Shown piece after piece: positions 55,029 through 64,000 of a stretch of 64,000 nt of DNA. The position numbers were made by a program, and so were the translations under genes. The notes below the pieces were generated by a model that was not told the origin of the DNA, did no database searches, and saw only the letters and a program-made list of their open reading frames with translations. The stretch comes from Corynespora cassiicola. Its lineage: Eukaryota > Ascomycota > Dothideomycetes > Pleosporales > Corynesporascaceae. The stretch's first letter is position 1, and the number at the start of each line of letters is the position of its first letter. The DNA is taken from NCBI GenBank assembly GCA_022059125.1, contig JAEUWY010000004.1, forward strand, positions 4,030,001 to 4,094,000. Direction: 5' to 3'.

Positions 55029-55964
55029 ATGGACAATCATCCAGCAGTTAACTGTGAGGAATATTTCTCCAAATGCCTTCCAACTTCGGCTGAACATACA
55101 GATGAAGAGCATTGTGGTATATGTCTCGAGAGTTGGGACAATAAAGCTATTATATTGACTCCTTGCAATCACTTGTTCCACACTGAATGCCTAAAGGAAT
55201 GGCTGAATCCAGAGCTAGATGGCAGGCATGTCAAAAACACTTGCCCTCAATGTCGTGCCATCTGTTTTCCCCGTTCGAACTCTTCACTGTTTGACCTCGA
55301 ACGCGTTGAAAGAAATCTCAACATATTTGCCCAGGGTGCACGTTTGGTCATAGACTTTGGCGATTATCCGGACGGTACGTATGACCAAGACCAATTCGAT
55401 AGTGGGGTGACTCAATTCCTCCAAACAGGTGTGGAAGAATTCCGTGCCAATGATCCCCCACCCCCCTTCGATCAATTGTCTGATGAAACGCTGCAATTTT
55501 TTCTAATCACAGCCTTCATGGAATGTCATAGGCCCGTACTGCCGCTTTGGGGCCGACTTAACCGACGTCGATATGACATATATCAACAGGCCGATTCGGA
55601 ATTGGACCATCAAGTCTTCCTAAGCCGTGTTACTTGTGACGTCCAATATCGTTTCGCGAGAAGCGAAGGAGGTTCCAATCGATTACAGGATAGAATCGCT
55701 TTAATCCCGTCAAGCCCTCATGATGGGAGCACCGCTAATCGAACGGGCAGATGGACCCGGGGTATGTTTCTGGAAAATCAGGTTGAGTATTTTGTAACTT
55801 ACTCAATGGCCCGTCGTGCCGATATCAGCTTTTGCATGGATCATTGTGGAATTTGGGTTCACGAAAATGATAGTATTGGCTTTATCCAATCCATGGAACG
55901 CAGTCCAGATGGTAAATCCGTTTTGATAAACACTCTGGCTGGTAACATCAAGTTGACACTTTAG
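55029..55964 (+). CDS. RING-H2 finger protein B
   Basis: A single exon of 311 residues. The RING-H2 finger has C29, C32, C46, H48, H51, C54, C72, C75, with TPCNHLFHTECLKEWL and then CRAICFPRS. The C-terminal 230 residues carry no recognised domain. The shared CRAxCFP tail and overall layout indicate descent from a common ancestor with the RING gene at 52157. Likely an E3 ubiquitin ligase (inference). Confidence 0.83.
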   Translation: MDNHPAVNCEEYFSKCLPTSAEHTDEEHCGICLESWDNKAIILTPCNHLFHTECLKEWLNPELDGRHVKNTCPQCRAICFPRSNSSLFDLERVERNLNIFAQGARLVIDFGDYPDGTYDQDQFDSGVTQFLQTGVEEFRANDPPPPFDQLSDETLQFFLITAFMECHRPVLPLWGRLNRRRYDIYQQADSELDHQVFLSRVTCDVQYRFARSEGGSNRLQDRIALIPSSPHDGSTANRTGRWTRGMFLENQVEYFVTYSMARRADISFCMDHCGIWVHENDSIGFIQSMERSPDGKSVLINTLAGNIKLTL

Positions 55965-56107
55965 CTAAGCATGATAAACCTGAGCTACCATACAAACTCA
56001 TGAGGGAATGGGTTCTGCGCCTGTTAATTGAACGCGGGCATTAGCTCGAGCATACATCAGATTACAGCAATACATTAGGAGCAACAATTAGAATCAGCTC
56101 ATATAGT

Positions 56108-57346
56108 TCATCTCTTCTTGTAAACTTCCCCGGTTTTTTGTATCTCCTCTTCCGCGTTCTTTCCTCGACCTTTTGCCTCCAAATCTCTCACCAGAGGCAA
56201 GACTTCCTTGCCAAACCTCTCAATCTCCTCATCATAATGCAGAAAAGCAGTTAGCAACAAATTCACCCCTAGACTTTTAAGAAGAAGAATCCTGTCGGCA
56301 ATTTGCTCTTTAGTTCCCACGAGTTTCGTTTTAAATCCATCGTTGTATTGAACAAGGTCCTCAAACTTGCTGTTCGCCCACATGCCTGTCTTGTTCGAGG
56401 TGCTGGCACCTGCTTGCTGCACGGCGTTCTTGAACGCCAGCACCGCCTCTTCGTCGGCCTTGCCTTGTATCTCTTGTAGCACACGGATTGCCTCCTCCTC
56501 GGTGTCGCGCACAATGACAAAGCCGTTCACAGCGAATCGGACTTCGTTCTCACGACCCACCTTGCGCGCACGTTCCTTGACGTCATTGATCTGATCGCGA
56601 AAGCCATCCAGGTCGTTTCCGTTCATGAAATACCAGTCACTGACTTCGGCTCCGTTGACACGCGCATCGTCGCTGTTGCCGCCTTGGAATATCTCCGGAT
56701 GAGGTTTCTGAAGAGGCTTGGGCTGCAAATGATAATTCCGGAATTGGTAAAAGTCACCGCCAAAAGTGAACCCTTCCTCACCCGCAGTCCAAATGCCTTT
56801 GAGTGCACGGATGAATTCGTTCGATCGGCGGTAGCGCTCGGAATGCTCGAGCCACCATTGCCCAATTGACGTGAACTCGCCTTTGAACCAGCCTGAAACG
56901 ATGTTCACGGCAATGCGACCGTTGGTGTAATTGTCAATGCTAGCAATCTGCTTTGCGACTACCGCGGGATTCCAGGGTCCGGGAAGAATCGCTGCGATTA
57001 CTTTGAGTCGTTCGGTGTTGTGGAGGAGGGCTTGGGAAAACGAAACACTCTCATGTTGGTTAGCCGCCCCATAAGATGCTGTAAAACGAATTTGTGTCAA
57101 GGCATATTCAAATCCGTGATCTTCGGCTGTCTTAGCATATCGAATATTGGATGGCAAATCCCAGTTGGTTTTCTGGGGTACTTTTGAAATGACAAGCCCT
57201 CCGGAGACATTCGGTACCCAATAGCTGCGTCAAGTCAGGTGATGCAAACCAAAACTTTTGAACATGACTTACGCAAAGTGAATTCTATCGGGGTCTTTGT
57301 TGAGTTCATGTGGGTTTATTGCCGTTAGGCCATTGATTTGCGACAT
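56108..57346 (-). CDS. sfnG-like: Dimethylsulfone monooxygenase-like (SfnG) FMN enzyme
   Basis: Exon 1 is 57346-57273 and exon 2 is 57224-56108, with a 48-nt intron (branch CTGAC); 396 residues. It is a luciferase-like, FMN-dependent two-component monooxygenase. The N-terminus HFAYWVPNVSGGLVISK and the blocks FEYALTQIRFTASYGA, LKVIAAILPGPW, NIVSGWFKGEF, EIFQGGNS and FEDLVQYNDGFKT match the bacterial SfnG family, which converts dimethylsulfone to methanesulfinate so that the sulfur can be used. A flavin reductase partner is required and is not in this window. Cytosolic; no targeting signal. It is a divergent neighbour of an acetate-type transporter and, 2.8 kb away, of a DszC/SfnB-like enzyme. 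Confidence 0.9.
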
Positions 57347-58578
57347 TGTGAATCGACGATGAAGAATGGGAAGGAGCGCCAAAGTCGAGTAATAGCTACC
57401 CGTGTTATAAACCTCAAAACAAGACAGCAATTCTTCGATGATTTGATAATGGTTCCGCACTATGATATTGACGGCACGGTTATGGTGATGAACCACTTAA
57501 TGGGTCGCAGCAAGATGAGCCAATTCCTTAGCCGGATGACGTGCGAGCCATGTAGACGTCGGCAGGCTCCAAAACAAGATTCATATGCGGGGTAAACGAT
57601 AATCACAAGGCCAAATTGGGCCGATCCGAAAATAGGAAGATGCATACGCGTCTATGCAGGCAAGGTAGAACCCATGAATGGCGGCACGAACGTCGGTCAC
57701 GTGATGGCTCCTTATCAGCCTTCCAAGGTCACCTATTGGTGAGAACCGATTGATCGTAGCAAAAGTTTGACAATACTTATTATAAATTGCTTAGGAAAGC
57801 TCCTCTGATGATCTTGCAAATGAGGATAAGTGAATAGACAAATTCTAACCATCCTCTTGTTTCGGAGAGCGGCGGTCCGTTCTCGTGTCGCCCATCAACA
57901 CGCACATGGAAGGCAAGAGAATCAGCGTTGTGTGCTTTATTATAAGAAGAACGTTCTCTAGAATAAAAGCTTCTGATATGCGCTTTAGCTGGCTATGATA
58001 TTGATATCAAAAATGAGAAAGAGCTGGGTCTGACAAAGAACTTGGTAATCTCACTTTTCAGACATGAATTTTCAAGTTTTACAAATTCAAACAGTTCTCA
58101 GTCGAACAAATTACTTCAGACCCTGCACCCCGCGCGAAATTCTGCAGTTGTTGACTAGTAGCTGCCTCTGTATGATATATTGGGACTAAGTCGTGTGCTG
58201 TTTCTCGGTGAATTTGTGCGTATTAGAGTGGTACTGAAACTGGCTAGGGTACCACAATCATAACTACTAGTACATGCTGTTTTCCCCGAAAAGCTGCCAC
58301 CCACTTAGCCAGTACATGTTGTACGGCTAGGCTTCATTATGAACGGACCGATAGATCTAGCGAAGCCACCGAACGTTAAGACCCAGGCATACAGGGATCA
58401 GCGCTCATCATAGCCCCGATCAAAATATGAAAAGGCACAGAATTGTGGAGCACGCCATGTAGACATGTCAGGACGCAATCTGATCAGGGGCTTAACGAGG
58501 CCCCAAGATAGAGTAAAAACAGAGCCCGTGAAGACAGCCAGGGACGTATTCCAGTCTGTTTGAATCACGAACCTCGAA
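57347..58578. other. Divergent intergenic, 1.2 kb
   Basis: Between the sfnG-like gene and the transporter gene. It contains TCACGTGA at 57697-57704 and an ATGACGTG half-site near 57537. No gene seen. Confidence 0.45.
57697..57704. promoter_or_regulatory. TCACGTGA element upstream of sfnG-like gene
   Basis: A perfect palindrome 351 bp upstream of the sfnG-like start. TCACGTGA is the site used by Cbf1 with Met4-type sulfur regulators in yeasts; in filamentous fungi bHLH and bZIP factors also use CACGTG. The link to sulfur control is inferred from the target gene. Confidence 0.4.
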
Positions 58579-59511
58579 ATGGCATCTTCATCAATAAGCG
58601 ACGTATTTTTGCCGTCTAATGGGAAGGAAAGTGCAGGACATACCGATATAGAGAAACAGCCGACCTACGAAAGTGTTGCAACGGCTTCACCTCCGCCAAA
58701 GACTTTAGGCGCAGGAGTGAGTCAACCGCATAGTAGTCGACAAAATGACTGACAGATACAGTCGGCTCTAGCAATTGGTGTTTTTGGAACAACGCTGACG
58801 ACTCTTTCGTTGAGCCTTATGGAATGGCGTGGTGTAGTAATCACCAACGTCTACGTTGCAAATTTCTTCTTCGCAGCCGCTTTCGGCCTTGTAATCACTG
58901 CCCAGTGGGAATTGTCAATAGGGAATGGATTTGCTTACACTGTTTTCAGCGCATTTGGTATGTTATCAGAAGACCAGAGCAACCTTCCAAGGATTCTTAA
59001 CGTTAACAGGATTGTTCTATGCCGGATACGCAGCGATACTCACCCCTGCGTTTGGTATCATTGAAGCATACGGAGATGATACAACCCAGTTAAACAACGC
59101 TCTCGGCTTCTTCATGATTCGTAAGTTCTGCATGTCGGGCAATAACAATTATACTCACGCTTTGCAGTATGGACGGTCTTTGTTTTGACCTTCCTAATAG
59201 CCTCTCTGCCAACAAATCTGGTATACATTGGAATATTTTTCACCGTAGATGTTGCCTTCGTATTAGTGGCTTCGAGCTACTTCGCAGCAGCTGATGGGAA
59301 CTTGAGCGCTTCCGTAGGGCTCAAAAAAGCTGGAGGCGCTTTTTGCTTTGTTGCAGGGCTGATCGGATGGTACTTCTCTTTCCAACTTATAAAATGATTT
59401 TTCTGACTCTTCAGGTACTTAACGTTTCATCTCCTCTTATTAGATTCCATCGTGGAGCTTCCCTTGGGCGACACCTCGAGATACTTCGCCAAAACCAGGA
59501 AAACACAGTAG
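58579..59511 (+). CDS. GPR1/FUN34/YaaH family transporter
   Basis: Five exons: 58579-58716, 58762-58957, 59010-59120, 59168-59369 and 59415-59511; introns of 45, 52, 47 and 45 nt; 247 residues. After a polar 46-residue N-terminus come six hydrophobic segments. Segments such as NVYVANFFFAAAFGLV, FSAFGLFYAGYAAILTPAFG and GDDTTQLNNALGFFMI match the acetate/succinate channel family, although the first family NPxP-like loop is not clear. Members move acetate and small carboxylates across the plasma membrane. It lies between the two sulfur-oxygenase genes and may share their promoter region with sfnG-like. Confidence 0.87.
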
Positions 59512-60144
59512 AAAGCGAATCAACTGCAACTTCCGGTACGCGTCGGAAGCCATGCAGGGTGTGGACAGAGTGCAGAGTCGGAGCCCGGGATTGACTTCTG
59601 GTTGAATAGGATGAAGGACCGATGGTGAATGATGTGATTGAAAGGGTTGATTACGACCTGGTGCTGATGTTCAGCCGGGATTGTCGCTCTGCCGCAGATC
59701 TAGTTTTGTTTCAGGTTAGACTATTGGCCCTAGTGATAATCTCATCGGACCGTGCGAGTACCCCCATCTCCCATTCATCAGACTACCAACCTTGCACGAT
59801 CTAAAGCAGCGACAAACGTGGGAGGAGCCATCAGAGTTTTGTTAATTCCGTTGATCCGATAAGGACTCGCGTAATCGGCGACCTCTAGAGAGCTTAGACC
59901 TCCACAGCCGTGTTACGACATCGGCCAACCCTCCGTCGCGATCAAAGCCCCGCAAGATGGGTGGAAAATTGGCTGATAGCACGCCATACTGGCTCGTACG
60001 GCCACTCTATATGCATGTGCTACGCGACTATATAGCTGTCCACAGATAGTTGACGTAGGCTATCGTTGTATACCCATCGCACCCATCGACTTTTCCATCT
60101 CATTGGTTCTGATACAATCTTGTTTTACCTTGAACAACTCCAGG
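59512..60144. other. Intergenic
   Basis: 633 bp, promoter of the DszC/SfnB-like gene; no CACGTG seen. Nothing else recognised. Confidence 0.4.
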
Positions 60145-61558
60145 ATGACTGCCACCAACGGCACACAAGGAAACTCGAAAGATGTTCCCTTCAGGGATCC
60201 GGCTGTTTACGCCGAGTACGAGCAGAAGTGGAGTTCTATTCCTCAAGACGAAGCTAGTTGGCTCCAAAGGGCTCAAGAAGTGGCCGATGTGCTCGCTGTT
60301 GATGCCGGTATAAGAGACAAGGAGAACCTATCGCCGCGGGGCGAAATTACACTTCTGAAGCATTCGGGTTTGCTGAAGATTCTTGGTCCAAGGCAATATG
60401 GTGGCGGTGGACAACCGTGGAGCGTAGGCTACAGATCGATTCGCAAAGTCGCAGAAGCAGATGGGTAATTTCCATCCCTAATTGTCCGGTTTTGATGAAG
60501 TTGATTCGTTTAAGATCGATTGGTATGCTTTTGGGCTACCACCTCCTTTGGTCAACCACTGCCAACGTAGTGGGAACTGCGGAGCAAGCGGATCGGTATC
60601 AAAAGCTAATCACTGAGAACAACTACTTCATCGGCGGCGCAGTCAATCCCCGCGATAGCGATCTCAAGATCAAGTCCGATGGTGAGAATCTTGTTTTTAA
60701 CGGTTTCAAACATTTTAACACGGGCGGCGTGATTTCGGATTTGACGGTATTGGAAGGAGTCTACGAGGGCACCGAGCACCACATATTTGCTTTTGCCAAC
60801 ACAGATCAAGCCGGCATTCAATTCTCACATGATTGGAACAATATCGGCCTTCGCCTGACAGAATCTGGCAGCGTCAAAATTGAAAACGTATCAGTGCCGT
60901 GGGGGGATGCACTCGGATGGAACCCAGCACAAAAGCAGCCAATCCCCGAGGTCCTCACTATTCCTTTCGCCTCTCTTCTTCTTCCTACCATCCAACTTGT
61001 CTTCAGTAATTTTTACCTTGGAATCGCCCTTGGAGCACAAGAATATGCCTCCAAATACACGAAAAAGAATACTCGCCCATGGCCCTATGGTGGAGATGTA
61101 AGTTGACTGCCAGGATCGAAACACATCCCGCTGATATCTCAAAGAATAAAGAGAGCGCAACGGAAGAGTTCTATATTCTAGAGCGATACGGAAACTTCCA
61201 TGCTCATCTACGTGCAGCAGTGGCTTTAGCCAATAGTGCTGGCGAACAGGCAGACGCTATCTATGCAAAGTACAGCGGCGATCTTGCGACACGGGCCAAG
61301 TTGACCCCTCGCGAGCGCGGTGAGCTTGCAGAGTGGGTTGCTAGCACTAAAGTTGTCACTACCGACACTGGCCTTCGCGTGACTGCTGGCGTGTTCGAGG
61401 TGACAGGAGCAAAAGCTACAAGCCAGAAAGTCGGCCTGGACCGATTCTGGAGAGACATCCGCACACACACTTTACATGACCCTGTGTCATACAAGAATCG
61501 CGAGCTTGGCAGATTTCAGTTGCTAGAAGAAGTCCCGGAACCAACATGGTACACTTAG
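60145..61558 (+). CDS. DszC/SfnB-like flavin monooxygenase (acyl-CoA dehydrogenase fold)
   Basis: Three exons: 60145-60464, 60515-61097 and 61145-61558; introns of 50 and 47 nt; 438 residues. The fold is that of acyl-CoA dehydrogenases: helical N-terminus with LLKHSGLLKILGPRQYGG, central beta region GFKHFNTGGVISD and FANTDQAGIQF, C-terminal helices with VFEVTGAKAT. The overall resemblance is to the SfnB and DszC (thermophilic desulfurising enzyme) group, FMN-dependent monooxygenases of organosulfur compounds, rather than to fatty-acid enzymes. A general base Glu typical of true dehydrogenases was not evident. Located 2.8 kb from, and divergent to, the SfnG-like gene. Confidence 0.88.
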
Positions 61559-61666
61559 ATACGTTACGGCTGGTACCAGCTTCGTTCTTACATGTTCTAA
61601 GTTTCTACGTACATTAATGGAATCAAGTCCTTGAATCATGCTAGGGGCTTTTTTAATGCGCTTGGA

Positions 61667-63361
61667 TTATTTAAGCTCACTTTTTCGGTGACTATTCTCC
61701 CACTCTTCCAAAGGATCGCCCCATGGCAGTCCAACAATTTCTTCGAACTTTAGCCTCATGTCAATATCATAATCCACATAGTGTTTCTTCTCTCTGGGAC
61801 TAAGATGTCGCCATTCTCTTTTCGATATGCCACTCCACTCCTCTGAATATTGTCAGTGCTTGATAATGGAACCCCTCCCAACGGGAAAAAAAACTTACGC
61901 TCGTCCCATAGATTGAATCCCATTTCAGCTACCCACATGTACTTTCTATCCCATGAGAATAGGGGTTCACTTCCTTGGGGATTCGATAGCTTCAGATACA
62001 AAAGATCCTCCTTAGTCAAGTCATCAGAAGGATCTTCAAGCCTTCGTGACACCTCCTTCCAGTAATTGGCCAGTTGATCGAGGAAGTTCTCTTTTGCATC
62101 CCGGCATTTTGATTCATAATAAGATCTCTCATCGTCGCTCATATCCAGCCATCGCTTCTTCAGTGCACGGCTCAAGACAGCTGGTAACGTCAGTGATCGG
62201 CACATTGCCAGGGATCCAGGTTTACTTGCCTATCCTGGTATCGGGATGTCTGTTTGCTTCTCGACAAATATTATCCATGAAGAACAGTGTATAAGAACCC
62301 CGGTTCCCTCTGGGTGGCTCGGGAGGCGAGACATGTTTGAAGATCTTGAGAAGATACTTGGTGTTGCCTGTGTCAGTTCTCAAATACTCCGATGGATTCC
62401 TATCGGGACACGGCAGAACCCAAGGAGGAACCATCCGCGATACGGCAGCTTCGCTGAAGCGACGCCAATCGTTGATGTATGCATCCTCTTGGTGCTGCGC
62501 TTTGGCAACATAAGGTGCTTTTATAGTATCTGACATTTGGTCCCACCTCTTCTGGCTTTCCAAGTCAAGTTTGGCTAATAAAATATTACCAACCATGATA
62601 TTAAGAGTCTTGGGGGTTTATTCTACACTTACAAGATCGTATTTGTTCTTTCTCTGCGATTGCCTTGCATTCCCTCTCTCTTTTGTAATGTTCTTGGGCG
62701 TTAATTGGATCTTCTGGTGCTCGCGCCTGCTCCTCAAATGAGCCATCATCACAGTACCATTTCTCTAGTAGCGGATTGCGTGAGCCAGGCCTGTTCTTCC
62801 GGATGTGAGCTAGCATTCGTCTAGTCTGCCAGTCCTGCTCTGGCCATTCGACAGTCAGATAGTATGGCTCTTTTTCAGAGACGTAATATGTCCCAAGAGA
62901 ATCCATTTTGTAGGTGGGGCCATCTGAAACCGTACCATTTTTCCGTTGGCCCAGGTCCTGCCAAGCCTTGCCGATTATCTCACCCAAGTCCCCTTCTTGC
63001 ATAAGCAATTGCCATTTCAGGTACTGAAACTGAACATACCATTGCTGACTCCAGGATTTTCAGCTCTAATTTTAGCTTCCCAGCGGTAGTAGAATACTTC
63101 TTGGGCTGAGTACGGCCTACTCAACCGTGGGTATTTGCTTTGGCTATGAGTTGCAGAATCCGTGCCAAGCAACGGATGCCCTGTTGATGGAGAAAGGAGA
63201 GGATTTTGCTGATTAAAGTCTCTAGTTGCTTCTGTCTGAGAGACTAAAGTAGCCAGGAAGAGTGTGTAGACGCAACAATATATGAATTCCAATAGCTTTG
63301 CCTTATCCATATTGTGACTTCGTACATGTGAGTGTGGGGGCATCCTGATAGGGGGTACCAA
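61667..63361 (-). CDS. Protein with multiple HMG-box-like segments
   Basis: Five exons: 63361-63040, 62995-62633, 62574-62230, 62180-61899 and 61842-61667; introns of 44, 58, 49 and 56 nt; 495 residues (478 if the ATG at 63310 is used). HMG-box features recur: RPYSAQEVFYYRWEAKIRAE with ENPGVSNEGDLGEIIGKAW (about 80-125); KRWDQMSDTIKAPYVAKA (about 238-258); GSYTLFFMDNICREAN with ALKKRWLDMSDDERSYYESK (about 320-378); and EWRHLSPREKKHYVDY near the C-terminus. The third intron uses a GC donor (GCAAGT). HMG boxes bind DNA; a chromatin or regulatory role is inferred. The repeats are divergent, and some may be half-domains. Confidence 0.75.
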
Positions 63362-64000
63362 ATTAAATCAGTCTAAATAGATCATTGCGTTAACTCCAGC
63401 ACTCCTGATCGCTGTAGTCGCGGTGATAAAAAGCTGCACGTAGAGATAGGAGGTCGTGGCGGCCTGAAGGATCGAACTGGCATTCGAGCTAAGCCCAATG
63501 TTAACCTAAACTAGTTAGTCGTCTCTGTGGAATACGACCTATAGCGAGATTTTAAGGCCCTACCATACATATAGCGTATCAAAAAAACACTTGAAACGAA
63601 TAGATGAAGAGTCTCAAAGCACACAGGTCTCTACACGGGTCATATTAGCTTCTAAATCGTGTTCATGTTCAACACGATAACTAGGATCATCATTAAGACC
63701 GCAATGGGAGCCCATTTCCCTCTACAAACACAAGAATATTACGTAGCTTTTTTTTTGGGAAGGCTGAGATCTAGAGTAATGAAAGGTATGGGGTGTTCTG
63801 TTTGGACAAAATCGTGCAGGTCAATGATTCCCTTTTATCTGACATATACTCCTGTATGATTTCTTCAATTCTTCTAACTCGGTATAGTAAAGTAGCGATT
63901 GTTGCCAGTGATGTTCCCACCATGATATGTGGATATCTTGACTCTAGTTGCATTTTGTAAAAGCATTTCCGGTTGAGTACAATGGCTTGTGTCAATCATA
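63362..64000. other. Right-edge intergenic
   Basis: About 640 bp. A 74-codon minus-strand frame at 63771-63995 has no motif and could be an exon of a gene lying outside the window. Nothing else seen. Confidence 0.4.

Noticed and set aside
63440..63495. tRNA-like sequence (GATCGAAC) near 63460
   Set aside because: I could not fold a cloverleaf with consistent acceptor and anticodon arms; it looks like a chance match.
1..64000. CRISPR arrays, insertion sequences and complete transposons
   Set aside because: No regular spacer pattern, terminal inverted repeats with transposase, or reverse transcriptase frames were visible; the genome is eukaryotic.

Overview
The window is nuclear DNA of a filamentous ascomycete (Pezizomycotina). 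Protein-coding genes carry short introns, mostly 44-63 nt, with GT(A/G)AGT-type donors, CTGAC/CTAAC-like branch points and CAG/TAG acceptors. There is a HET-domain gene, an NRPS-like adenylating reductase, fungal cytochrome P450 and Dal5-type transporter genes, and the conserved 40S ribosomal protein eS27. A Sordariomycete is my guess from the gene mix; the sequence alone does not settle it. I saw no tRNA, rRNA, CRISPR or intact transposon. All exon boundaries were read by eye from splice signals, frame continuity and family resemblance.

Layout. 1-15 kb: a partial gene at the left edge, a giant coiled-coil protein with three exact-length 147-bp internal repeats, a decayed GFA-domain gene, a small secreted cysteine-rich protein, a glyoxalase-like protein, a possible orphan ORF, a PrpF-type isomerase and eS27. 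15.7-18.1 kb: two secreted proteins, one of them a family I inorganic pyrophosphatase with a signal peptide. 18.8-26.9 kb: P450, Dal5-family transporter and an A-T-R (NRPS-like) reductase, which look like a compact secondary-metabolite locus. 27.5-29.8 kb: a 10-cysteine secreted peptide with a Kex2-type site, and an EGF-like/beta-propeller secreted protein. 30.8-36.5 kb: a transaldolase-like protein without the Schiff-base lysine, a bHLH regulator, an NmrA-like protein and a secreted aspartic protease; a perfect CACGTG E-box lies midway between the bHLH and NmrA genes. 37.6-48.4 kb: an AMID-like oxidoreductase with paired GATA sites, a HET protein, a membrane-anchored carboxylesterase, a haloacid dehalogenase, an SDR lacking the catalytic lysine, and an F-box protein.

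49.1-64 kb is the most distinctive part. It holds two neighbouring astacin-like metalloproteases (one interrupted by an in-frame stop), two RING-H2 paralogues flanking a secreted amidohydrolase, then a dimethylsulfone monooxygenase (SfnG-type), a GPR1/FUN34/YaaH acetate-type transporter and a DszC/SfnB-type flavin monooxygenase. SfnG plus DszC/SfnB suggests a fungal organosulfur-scavenging locus; a TCACGTGA site, the motif bound by Cbf1/Met4-type sulfur regulators in yeasts, lies 351 bp upstream of the sfnG-like gene. The window ends with a protein containing several HMG-box-like segments.

Three loci could be small functional units: the P450/transporter/A-T-R trio, the transaldolase/bHLH/NmrA/protease group and the SfnG/transporter/DszC group. 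Co-expression is not visible in sequence and is inferred only from proximity, orientation and shared sites.
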